DNA from: Heliopora coerulea
Taxonomy: Eukaryota; Cnidaria; Anthozoa; Scleralcyonacea; Helioporidae
DNA: 64,000 nt
Direction of reading: 5' to 3'
Assembly (NCBI GenBank): GCA_030142905.1
Contig: JASJOG010000449.1
Coordinates: 100,945-164,944, forward strand
The notes beneath the pieces are model-generated. The model saw only the letters and a list, made by a program, of their open reading frames with translations, was not told the DNA's origin and searched no databases. Shown in pieces: positions 14,701-23,957 of the stretch (the first letter of the stretch is position 1; each line of letters starts with the position of its first letter). The position numbers and the translations under genes are program-made.

Positions 14701-17700
14701 CCGGCCGTACATTGTGCAATTCTGTGATTTTTTTCCAGTTATTTTCTGCGATGTATTACCCCAATATTTTCCATAATGAACATGCACTTCTGCGGAAAAT
14801 CCATCGTGGCAAACCGTCGAGGGAATTCCCTCGAATGCCATAATTTTTTGAGATTTCTTAAGACCAGTAAAGATCTTAATAGTAATAGTACTTCGGCTCT
14901 GTTTCAAAGTCATAAACCAATCTGATTTTCATTTCGATTTGATGATGACTTTGAAATATAAAGTCAAAACATTACCACTACAACGTCGTTTATTCTCTTC
15001 TTTAAGTGAGAAGATGAATATTAATCGTTTGTATTTTCGTCTTTACTTTTTTAAACTGATGGCGAATAAACGTTTTTACTAAAGATATATTCTCTGTAGA
15101 TCCAGAACCCCCGTTAAAGACCCTCGGGGTGAAACACTTTGAAGCAATTTTGTAATAATACCACTTGAGTTAATTTTCAGCTTACTATTGATTGATTTTC
15201 TGCTACCATTATTGATTATCAACCAACAACAATTTCACTTGATGTTTCGACAAAATTGCTTTGGATTAACGTTGTAAAGTGTTTAATAAAACGTTGAATC
15301 TTTACGCTGAAGCGTTGATTATCTACTTTAACTGGGACTTAACTTCTTCTACTCAATGACAGCCTATTAGTTCCTTGTACGCCGTCTTACTTTGTTTGAC
15401 TTTGGAAACTCTCGTCCAGCAACTTGTCAGCTTCGTCAAGAATGAACAATCGGATGAAGTCAGGTTTTAAGTACTTGTTTTCAATGAGAAACTTGACGCG
15501 ACCTGAAAACAGAGAACGGGAAATATCGTTACTGTTAGTTCTAACTGTACTGCTGTAGAATGTACTCTCCTTGAACGGCATATACAATTTTTAAGTACGA
15601 GTTTTAGAGATTTGCATGGCGAACACTGTCTTTCTATCCATAAAACTAGAACTCACCAGGTGTGCCTATTGCGACGTGGCATCGTTTTAAAGCACGCTTG
15701 TCTTCTTCAACGGATAGTCCTCCGATAAACACATGCACCTGAAGTCCTTCCATGTGCCGCCCAATAGAACACACCACGTCTTTTATCTGTACCGCTATTT
15801 CGCGTGTTGGAGCAAGCACAAGAACCTGGGGCAAACAACATAAAGTACAAGAGTTACTACAATCAATGCTAGATTCGCTCTGACTTGGCCTCAACGTGTT
15901 TGTTGACGTGACACGTACAAATATACCTAATGTGAACAATGAAAGCCATTTAAAAATAAAGCGGGACGGATATTAAACAAGCTGAATCAATTTACTCATT
16001 CAAAAATTTGTTGAAACAGAATTATATATTTGGTACCCACACTTAACTACCTATGCACTCAATAAAATGATAACTGTTAACGCTGGGGTCACACCTTACA
16101 TATTTATTTACTTGTATGCATTTTGTAAATAGTTAGTAATTAATTTTGTATATAGCCTTAACTTCTTCTCTTTATGTAATTTTATATTCTTGGACGCCCC
16201 TCGTGGAAATCAACTTTTGTTGTCGAGGCTAGCGTCTGTAAATAAAGTTTTACCATACCATACCAAGTGATTGCTGTAGTTGGTTGATTGCTGACTAGCT
16301 GGTCAAGAAGTGGAAAAAGTTTAAAAGTAGTACTCCGAAAAAAAAATGAAAGAACGAAGTATTGACGTTTCGAGCAACAGTGCTTCATGACAGTCAAATG
16401 TGAAGAGAAATAAATTCAACAGATTACTGATAGCAAAACAAAAATGATCAACAGTGAACCAAAAACGACCAAAAGTGAACGAAACTCGATCAACAGTGAA
16501 CTAAAAGCGATCAACAGTGAACCAAAAACGACCAACAGTGCGACCAACAGTGAACCAAAAACGACCAACAGTAAACCAAAAACGACCAACAGTGAACCAA
16601 AAACGACCAACAGTAAACCAAAAACGACCAACAGTGAACCAAAAACGACCAACAGTAAACCAAAAACGACCAACAGTGAACCAAAAACGACCAACAGTGA
16701 ACCAAAAACGACCAACAGTGAACCAAAAACGACCAACAGTGAACCAAAAACGACCAACAGTAAACCAAAAACGACCAACAGTGAACCAAAAACGACCAAC
16801 AGTAAACCAAAAACGACCAACAGTGAACCAAAAACGACCAACAGTAAACCAAAAACGACCAACAGTGAACCAAAAACGACCAACAGCCACGTTATGCTTC
16901 GTATTTATCCTACCAACTTCCTATTGTGCGTGTAGGTGACTCACTGTTTCTTGTTTGAGAAACGTGAGAGCTTGGATATATTAAGGTAGATGAACGATCT
17001 TCAAGCTCGATACTCAGAAAATGATTTCTGAGCCCCAGACGGGGATCGAACCCGCAACCTTCTGATGACCGGTGAGACGCTCTAACCATTGAGCTACCGA
17101 GACTCAGATGGTGAGCTAAGGTGCAAATTCGATATATATGTGCGACCTAAGCGGAAGCCACTATATATAAATAATGATTGAAGCAGTTTAATGTTTGATC
17201 ACCTACCTTAATATATCTTGGATATATTAAGATCGTTCACCTACCTTAATATATCCAAGCTCTCACGTTTCTCAAACATTAAACTGCTTCAATCATTACT
17301 AATATATAGTGGCTTCCGCTTAGGTCGCACATATATATCGAATTTGCACCTTAGCTCACCATCTGAGTCTCCTTAGCTCAATGGTTAGAGCGTCTCACCG
17401 GTCATCAGAAGGTTGCGGGTTCGATCCCCGTCTGGGGCTCAGAAATCATTTTCTGAGTATTGAGCTTGAAGATCGTTCATCTACCTCACTGTTTCTTCCT
17501 TAAATGAAGAAGGGTTGCTTTTGTGTGTTTATCAAAAGCTACATCAAAAAGTGTTTGACAATTATTTTTTGGTCTGTTACTTGCCGCTCCTGCTGCTTTC
17601 ATTCCCCAGCTATGTATGGAGTGTGGTATAACACATATGTAATAAATAGTAGTAAACTTGATGAGCATATTTTGTGACAGATATGCCGAGAGTTGCATCT

Positions 17701-19260
17701 TGATTTCAGTGGCCAGGAGGGGTCCCACCCCCCTAAAAATTACTGGGCCACCCTCAGGGACCACCCCAACTTGTAGAGCAATATATCAATCAATCCCTAT
17801 AAAGTTGAACATTTTGACAATAGCAGATAAGTAAGATGACATATTTCAAAGTTTGAGAGACATTTCCTCAAATCTGTACAAGATAATGTCCCCACAAAAA
17901 AAAAAAAAAAAAAAAAAAAAAAATTCCTGAGGCCCCATCAAGGCCCACACTAAAAATGTTTGAGTTCCACCACTACAAGATATTCATTAGAAACTACCTG
18001 AAATACCAACCTGTATTCCTGTTAATGTTAGGTTGACATTCTCAAGAGCAATGACACTGAAGACACATGTTTTACCAGTTCCTGACTTAGCCTGGGCAAT
18101 TAAATCTGGTAGACAAAACATAAACTTTTGAGAACAAAGATTGAGATGAAGAAGTATTACCACACAGGAGATTTGTTCAAATTCTTGTATTTTGGATCAT
18201 TTAGCACATCTTGTAATTGGGCAAGTGGCACATTATTTTGAATGTAGATACTTGTGCAGTGAACATATATTTGTCTGGGGCTTGTTGTGCAAAGCCTGGG
18301 TATTTAACCCAGCAGATATGACCAACAGGGTGAACACACTAAACAGTCCAATGAATACTAGTACTCAAAAGACCAAACTTAAATGGATGAAATTTCAGTT
18401 TCATTGGTCAACAATGACTGTAATTTTCACTTATGTAGGACTTACATGTATGTCACCTTTGATAATGCCCTTATCTTCTGAATTCCATTAAAAACCCCTG
18501 AAATATGTGACTTGTCTGCAAGGCAAGTGATAACTAACCTCCAGGGGATGAGTACAGTGTTGAATGAATCATCAAGGAATCAATGACCCCCCTCTGGATG
18601 CAGATACACTATCCACAATACAAACCATAGTCTTAGCTCTTATTCTAAATTTAATCATAACACTAATCATAACACTAATCATAACCCTGATCCTAACTCT
18701 AGTTCTAACCATAAATGTATCCCTTCAGGTTTCAAAATGTTCAGTTTCTACATTCAGGTCAAGGGTGGTTACATGGGTCATGACCCATGTAACCCACACT
18801 TACCTGAATGCTAAGAAATAATTTCATCCAAAATCACTTGACCCACATCACCTCTGCCTGATCACACTGACAGAAACAATTTTTTTCTTCAATTCCATGA
18901 ACACTGAGTCAAATTTCTTTGCCAATTGTTTTATCTCAAACTAGACTTAGCCAAACACTTCAAGCAAAGTATAGTTCTAAAACTATGACTGTCAGGCCCC
19001 AAATCATCATTCTATACAAGTCAAAAAAGCCTTATTTTAGGTTTTATTCATCATAGTTTTGAGTACTTACCAAGTCCACACCTTCCAAGAGGGATTGCTT
19101 TTAACTGTATGGGTGACGGTCGTTCAAATCCAGCGCTTTTCAGGCCTTCCAAGACCGTGCTTGATAACATCAATCCAGAAAAATCCACCTTCTCGTGGGT
19201 AACCACATCGGCCGTACGGCGCTTGTCACCAAAGCGATGGGCAGTCCGTCGTTTACGCAT
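1529..19260 (-). CDS. DDX20: DEAD-box RNA helicase DDX20/Gemin3, 12 exons
   Basis: ATP-dependent RNA helicase; the family member DDX20/Gemin3 belongs to the SMN complex that assembles spliceosomal snRNPs. Exons on the minus strand: 19260-19071, 18105-18011, 15825-15657, 15502-15391, 14270-14128, 12636-12572, 12352-12279, 11702-11644, 10930-10848, 10620-10515, 4763-4662, 3798-1529. All introns are GT-AG and all phases match, giving 3468 coding bases and about 1155 residues. Motifs in order: Q motif GFERPSPIQ (44-52), AKSGTGKT (69-76), PTREIA (101-106), DEAD (174-177), SAT (205-207), LIFSN (exon 7), STDLTSRGID across the exon 9/10 junction, [10 protein letters not shown] (exon 10). The words [18 protein letters not shown] and [12 protein letters not shown] are characteristic of DDX20 rather than other DEAD-box proteins. 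The tail is longer than in vertebrate DDX20 (about 820 residues in total). The exon 6 donor (GTTCGT) is the weakest junction. The start is the ATG opening exon 1; an in-frame upstream extension was not found. Confidence 0.93.
5390..5520. repeat. Impure trinucleotide (GTT/GCT/GAT)n tract
   Basis: A run of GTT-type triplets with interruptions inside DDX20 intron 10. Both strands give low-complexity open frames (Thr/Ser runs on one, Val/Asp runs on the other), which are artefacts of the repeat. Confidence 0.85.
5711..5755. repeat. (TAA)n microsatellite at the 3' end of a LINE
   Basis: About 15 TAA units. On the minus strand this lies just past the LINE coding remains, so it may be the element's simple-repeat tail. 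Confidence 0.75.
5760..9790 (-). mobile_element. Degraded CR1-like LINE (ORF1-like, endonuclease, reverse transcriptase)
   Basis: Lies within DDX20 intron 10 in the same orientation as the gene. Read on the minus strand: 9786-8827 holds an ORF1-like basic, Ser/Gln-rich segment with internal repeats (KKQHEKIHP and [20 protein letters not shown] and [11 protein letters not shown]). 8554-7896 is an apurinic-type endonuclease ([21 protein letters not shown], a decayed GDFN-like GGFKKL, and LSDHQCLF). 7502-5910 is reverse transcriptase ([48 protein letters not shown], then YADD) with the usual C-terminal region ([24 protein letters not shown]). Several stops and frameshifts make it non-functional. 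CR1-like is a guess within the LINE groups. Confidence 0.85.
9942..10404 (-). pseudogene. Open frame of unknown origin next to the LINE
   Basis: Two overlapping frames (10404-10219 and 10334-9942) share a stretch and probably descend from one reading frame broken by a shift. The product is rich in Trp, Cys and Gly (for example [13 protein letters not shown] and [10 protein letters not shown]). Past its stop the same frame continues as a charged helix ([19 protein letters not shown]). It may be the 5' part of the adjacent LINE or a captured host fragment. I do not recognise the domain. Confidence 0.4.
11192..11229. repeat. Perfect 38-bp palindrome
   Basis: Two 18-base arms starting GAAAGAATCTTC pair perfectly around a 2-base centre. 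It lies in DDX20 intron 8 and is followed at about 11270-11315 by a (TA)n/(GTAT)n tract. Confidence 0.9.
13555..13670. repeat. Degenerate TTAGGG/TTAGGATT-like repeat
   Basis: Short interspersed units of GTTAGG, ATTAGG and GGGTTAGAG type in DDX20 intron 5. Similar tracts occur at 18640-18720 (opposite strand, CTAATCATAA units), 19855-19900 and 31375-31395. They are far too degenerate to be a telomere. Confidence 0.6.
14338..14620 (+). repeat. SINE-like repeat with tRNA-type box A and box B, copy 1
   Basis: Starts GCTGGTGGCATAGTGGTAGT and carries a box-B-like GGGCTCAAATCC, followed by a body containing CCGGTTTCCTCCTGTA and a tail ending near ATCCAGTATAAATAATGG. Related copies occur at 48934-49730 (interrupted) and 52346-53035 (broken). 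It lies in DDX20 intron 4, antisense to the gene. Confidence 0.75.
16444..16887. repeat. 21-bp minisatellite, about 21 copies
   Basis: The unit is ACCAACAGTGAACCAAAAACG, with a G/A alternation (GTGAACC or GTAAACC). The first few units are more diverged and one unit is shortened near 16540. Because 21 is a multiple of 3, long open frames (up to 163 codons) appear in several frames; these are artefacts. It lies in DDX20 intron 2. Confidence 0.95.
16930..17492. repeat. Fold-back element with a tRNA-like sequence in each arm
   Basis: Two arms of about 250 bases are inverted copies meeting near 17220. Each arm holds a tRNA-like unit (left arm about 17036-17102 on the minus strand, right arm about 17374-17440 on the plus strand) with D-arm TAGCTCAATGGTTAGAGC and T-arm GCGGGTTCGATCCCCGT. 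The acceptor stem closes with GU wobbles, but the anticodon stem is imperfect, so this is tRNA-derived and not a working tRNA. The motif CTCACTGTTTCTT flanks both sides (16932 and 17484) and may be a target-site duplication. Confidence 0.85.
17897..17925. repeat. Poly(A) run
   Basis: About 29 consecutive A residues in DDX20 intron 2. It could be the tail of an old retro-insertion, but no element body was recognised next to it. Confidence 0.8.
18747..18812. repeat. Near-perfect 60-bp palindrome
   Basis: It is centred on GGTTACATGGGTCATGACCC and extends outward through CATTCAGGT and ACCTGAATG with few mismatches. It lies in DDX20 intron 1, and its origin is unknown. Confidence 0.85.
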
Positions 19261-21885
19261 TTATTAGGACTTAAGGTAAATCGAAATCGCACGAAAAAGT
19301 AAGGAAAGAAACAATTTTAAGTTTAATTGCTTGTCCGAACATCTAAGCCATTTTTGACCACTTCTGCCGCCATGTTGAATTACTAAAATAACTCCTTACC
19401 AATCTCTGGGTTCCACCACGCGATATTCGGCTGGGGCGTGGCACAGGCCAGATAACGATCGAGGTTCGAGGGCGAACGTGCGCAATTTTCCACTAGCAAG
19501 GAATGTTCATAGAAATATTCCAACGCATATTAACAATGAGTGTATGCCAGAACATGGAATGACCTCGAAGCACAGTCATTCCGGTAGATTTGAAATCCAG
19601 GTACTCAGAGATGCAATAGGGATCGCTTTGGGCGGGCATTAAAAATCAGTGTTGCCGGTGCTCAGGAAATATTCCATATTTAGCTCACAGGGAAAACGAG
19701 CAGAAAATGAAAAAGCGGTGGACTTAAGGATCACTCAAACAAAAGGTCACCTCAAATAGACAATATAACCTCAAGGGACAATATAACAGATGTAAGGCTG
19801 ATAGTCAGATAGACAGACAACACAGAATTGAATCTTCCGATTTGGAACTTATTTAGTATTAAGATTAGATTCAGGGATAGTTAGGATTAGAGTGAGGGTT
19901 TGGTTTGGTGTCATGAATAAATTAAAACCACCGATGTCTAAATTTGTCGTCAACGAAAGGAAACGCCCACCCACCGCCCACCCGTTAATCGTGACTCGCA
20001 ACAGAAGAACACTCCCTCTCGCCACAGCCTCAACTTTTAATGGCGCGAAATTTGTACATGTTCTGGCAATATGGAGGTAGATATATCTATTTACGCCGTC
20101 AAAATTGACTTATTATTTTTAAACGAAGGAAGAGAGGTTGACCAAAAGATGTATTTTAAAAGTTTAAGGTTAGTAAACGACTGAAGTTTCAAATATGCTT
20201 TATAGAAGTTCCCAAATTGGGAAGGTGAGGTTTGTAATGCAAACACATATTTTTATGTCTACGTAATAATATGGTTTCGAGTACAATTTGTAAAAAAACA
20301 TGTACGAGAGAGTTTTTCAAAGACTATGAAAGTTTGAGTTCGAAGAACGAGTGCTATTTGAAGTCTTTGAAAAATTCTCGATTGAGTGTTCAAAATTGCA
20401 GGAGAAACAACAAACAACGGCGGCGCGAATGGGGGAGAGGAGCATGGGAGGCATTTGTCCCCCGAAGAAAAATTTTGCCCTTCCCCAAAAACACGTAAGG
20501 AAAGTATAAGATTTGTATATCTTAGTTGCTATTTATTCATGGAACACAAATTTTTTGAAGGATATGATATTTTATATCTGATATTTTATAGGAGTTGTGG
20601 AAGCTGAAAATTCCATTATCCCAATAGTTTATGTATTTTGCCATAGTTTTGCATATGTTCCAGGGGATTTGCCCACCTTAGAAATAGTGTTGCCGCTTGT
20701 TTGACTCCCCTTGAACTTGGGCCTCTGGCACCACCTTTAATGTTATACTTAAAAAAGTAATTGAGTACCAAAATAAGGGATGATTTAGTGCAAAGTAATG
20801 TTACTTGTTATACTCACTATGTTACCTTAAAATTGCACTGCGCTCAGCCAATCAAAATAGTAAAATTTTTTCATGTATGTTATTAACACTTAAATCGCCA
20901 ATATTTCAAGGTATTTCCATTCACATGAATATTTTCATCTTCATAAGGAGCTTTTTTATCAGAAACTTTGATAAATGTTCCTTTACAGAAGGATGTCACA
21001 AACCAGCTATGAGGGATTGGCAGTTGGGACTAAATTTTCAGTGGACAGCAAGTAGTTTCTTGATTCGACTATATTATAGGAGCGAATTTATATATGGGAA
21101 ACTTGCACTGTGACATTTAATTTAGTATTGGCAATGTTTCTTTGTGGAGATAATGTATTTGCATTTTAGTACAAGCTGTTGTTTATTGTAGAAGTCAGGG
21201 ATGAAACTTTTAGGCCAGATGTGTTTTTTTAGTGGCCTGGGAGGGGCATGTGGAAAGTGTAAGGCCAATATCTCCATCATTTTATATACTATTGCATCCA
21301 AAATTTCACTAGCTAGCCTTCATGTTGCCATGGTATTTATAAATTGAATTTGAATTGTGAGGAAAATCTAGAATCTCAATGTTTCATACTTGATTTGACA
21401 TTTTTTATACTCCTTGAGATATATCCAACAAGCTACTAAAGTTATTAACATTTAATTGTAAAACTAAGCATGAGTACTTTCTTCTCCATGATCTGGTCAA
21501 GATTAACAATCCTCCACAAAATTCCATAAAAACTCAATAACTTTGACTGACCAAAAGAATACTAATCCTCTGAACATTGAAAAATTGAATAATTTGATAT
21601 GCCATACAGAACTTTCTCTTGGAAGTTTATTCTTGACTGTGTATTATCAAGAAGTCACTTCAAATAAGACTACCTGTTAGGCATTGATTGATTGTTGATT
21701 GTTGATTTCCAGTTCCCAAAGCAGGCTCATAATCTTTGGCTACTCAATGTTTATTTTGTGCATTGAAATTGTTGAGCAGCAAATTTTCATTTTGTTCAAC
21801 AATGGAATAAATTCAAAGTGGGCTGGGGGCAAGCTTTCTAAATTATCAAACAAATAGGTACGTCTACTTCAAAATTATCCTCAAG
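19261..21885. other. Region upstream of DDX20, no gene seen
   Basis: The DDX20 promoter should lie just above 19260, but no TATA box or initiator stands out. A scrap at about 20270-20490 codes for EFFKDYESLSSKNECYLKSLKNS-like text that recurs, inverted, at 55290-55517, so it belongs to a dispersed repeat family. The rest is AT-rich with no supportable exon. Confidence 0.5.
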
Positions 21886-21889
21886 GTAA

Positions 21890-22225
21890 CATGAACAGAA
21901 TATTTCATGAATTGACCTACACTGCTAAAGTCAACTAGAAAAGTTGACCCGAGCAGGATTTGAACTTGCATCTTCGGGATACCAGACCACTGGTCTACCA
22001 ATTGAGCTATTGAGTCAACTGGGAACAGTCTGCTCATTTTATCTGGTTTAAGTGCACAAGAGATTCTTGCAATAAAGTTGTTCTGCATACCATTCCCAGT
22101 TGACTCAATAGCTTGATTGGTAGAGCAGCAGTCTGGTAACCTGAAGATGCAAGTTTGAATCCCACTCTAGTCAACTTTTTTAGTTGACTTTAGCATTGTA
22201 GGTCAATTCATGAAATATTCTGTTA
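21890..22225. repeat. Fold-back element with tRNA-like arms, second family
   Basis: Inverted arms share GAATATTTCATGAATTGACC at the outer ends and a tRNA-like unit bounded by GTTGACTC and GAGTCAAC-like sequence, with AATAGCTCAATTGGTAGA and a box-B-like AGTTCAAATCC. A diverged single arm of the same family lies at 51575-51760. Confidence 0.8.
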
Positions 22226-22635
22226 AAATATTTCTATATAAGCAAGTCCTCAGTGGCACATTAAAGAGGGGACTTAGGGTGCTTACAACCCTCCCTAAGC
22301 AGCCACAAAAATGATTTCCACTTGTCTCCATGGAAAAAAAAAAATAGAAAATGTTATGTAAAATTAACAGTGGTGAGGGTATGATACCACTGACAGGTTG
22401 CCATGATATGCTATAACTTCCCCATCACCTTTCAAGGCCTATTGGGAATCAGTTTTGACTAAACCGTTACTGTGTTTAAATAAGTTTAAACAAATAAAAT
22501 AAATAAATAAATTCAGGAGCATCCGCTAAACTGCACTTGGCCTTCGATTTCTGACTGGGTCGTATTAATCCTAATACGACCCGGTTTGACGTCACCGGAG
22601 GTAGTATTAGTTGAATTTTGGCAGACATGACATTA

Positions 22636-23294
22636 CAAATTAATACCATGAAATTTCGGTGCATTAGCTATTAAACCTCCCGCTTGATTCGGGTCGTTTA
22701 TTAACATAACATAACATTACATAACATAGCCCTTTATTAATGTGTCTGGTCGTTCTAGCGCCATCGGCACTAATGGGGGACACGAATTAAAATAAACTGA
22801 AATACAAAGATAAACTAAAATACAAGATTATTTACAAAACATTTCTTAAAATTACGTAAAATATGTACCTTTGAAATTAAGATTATGTAACAACGTTTTT
22901 TTTTTTATAACTGCCTAAAATATGCTACCAACTAAAACTATAGATACATTATACAACTAAAAATTAAAAGCTGTTTATGGCGATACAGTAGGACTAAGTT
23001 GAACATAAGTTACAGTCTCTCCCACATCCCTCTACAACAGCAGATATGTTCTTTTTGCGTATCATAGTTCTGAAAATTGATAGAGACTTGATGGTCCTTT
23101 CCTTTTTAGTTAGCTTCGCCCATGGCGATGACCCCAAGTATCTGATGGAATGTTTCCCATTTGTGACTGTATTGTAACGAGGCAGCCCAATTAAAATTTC
23201 GGGTCTTCGGCCCACTGGAATTTTACTAAACGACCCTCATCGAGCGGGAGGTTTAATAACTAATACACCTCATTTCATGCTATTACTTTTAAAT
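22636..23294. repeat. Inverted repeats (about 70 bp) around a LINE 3' fragment
   Basis: The left arm (22636-22704) and right arm (23222-23294) share ATTAAACCTCCCGCT and GGGTCGTTTA in opposite orientation. Between them, on the minus strand at 23215-22994, is a LINE C-terminal scrap (PRYNTVTNGKHSIRYLGSSP, then WAKLTKKERTIKSLSIF). A separate hairpin, GGGTCGTATTA with TAATACGACCC, lies just outside near 22557. Confidence 0.7.
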
Positions 23295-23957
23295 ACTTTA
23301 CTGTCTTGATTTCCAGTACAGGTGATTTCCATTCAAGAGGTTATAAACTAAACGATACTGCAATAACGTTTGAGCGATAGGCTTCGTCTCTTAATTTGGG
23401 CAGTTTTATTTCACTCTTTCTACTGTTTTTACAAACTATTCTAAACAATCGCCATTCGTCATCGATAAATATTCGATTGTGCGATACCAAACCCTTAAGT
23501 TACGACCAACTTATGGGTTTACCTGCGGAGTAGAAACTTACTCTGTAAGTAATGTGACCGGTCATCATAACAGGCGTCAAATTTTGACCAGTCATTGACC
23601 GGCCGTTGCTTTTAGCGCAGCTTTAGAATTAGAATCCAAAACAATGAACTTTAAAGAGTGAGTTGTTCAGGAAATGTAAGCGAAAACAACCCTTTCCTCC
23701 TCCAGACAGAGACAAAAATGTTGACAGAAACCACGCTTCAAACAAACACCCACTCTGGTGTTTTGTGAGGGTGAGTCACACCCCCGGTATAATCTTGGGC
23801 AATGCCATTGTCGAACAATTCATTCCTCGCTGAAAAAACGAAGTCACGTCTCATCTCTTCCCCAGCCAATCTGCAGCAATGTTGCATCAGTGTTTTGGCA
23901 TCCCACAACACAAGATACGATTCGTTAATACGGGTCCACAGACGAAATGACAGGCTC
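23295..23957. other. Downstream flank of lyase gene 1
   Basis: No coding sequence recognised. A minus-strand AATAAA at 23410-23405, about 550 bases past the stop codon, is a candidate poly(A) signal for the lyase gene. The open frame 24016-23738 is an out-of-frame shadow and its continuation. Confidence 0.45.

Noticed and set aside
16444..16887. CRISPR-like array
   Set aside because: The repeats are contiguous with no unique spacers and the window is clearly eukaryotic.
16416..16939. Five open frames of 120-163 codons with heptad repeats (NSEPKTT and others)
   Set aside because: Products of a 21-bp minisatellite whose period keeps every frame open; intronic to DDX20.
17374..17440. Functional tRNA gene
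   Set aside because: The anticodon stem is mismatched, an inverted copy lies in the other arm of a palindrome and related copies occur elsewhere, so it is a tRNA-derived repeat.
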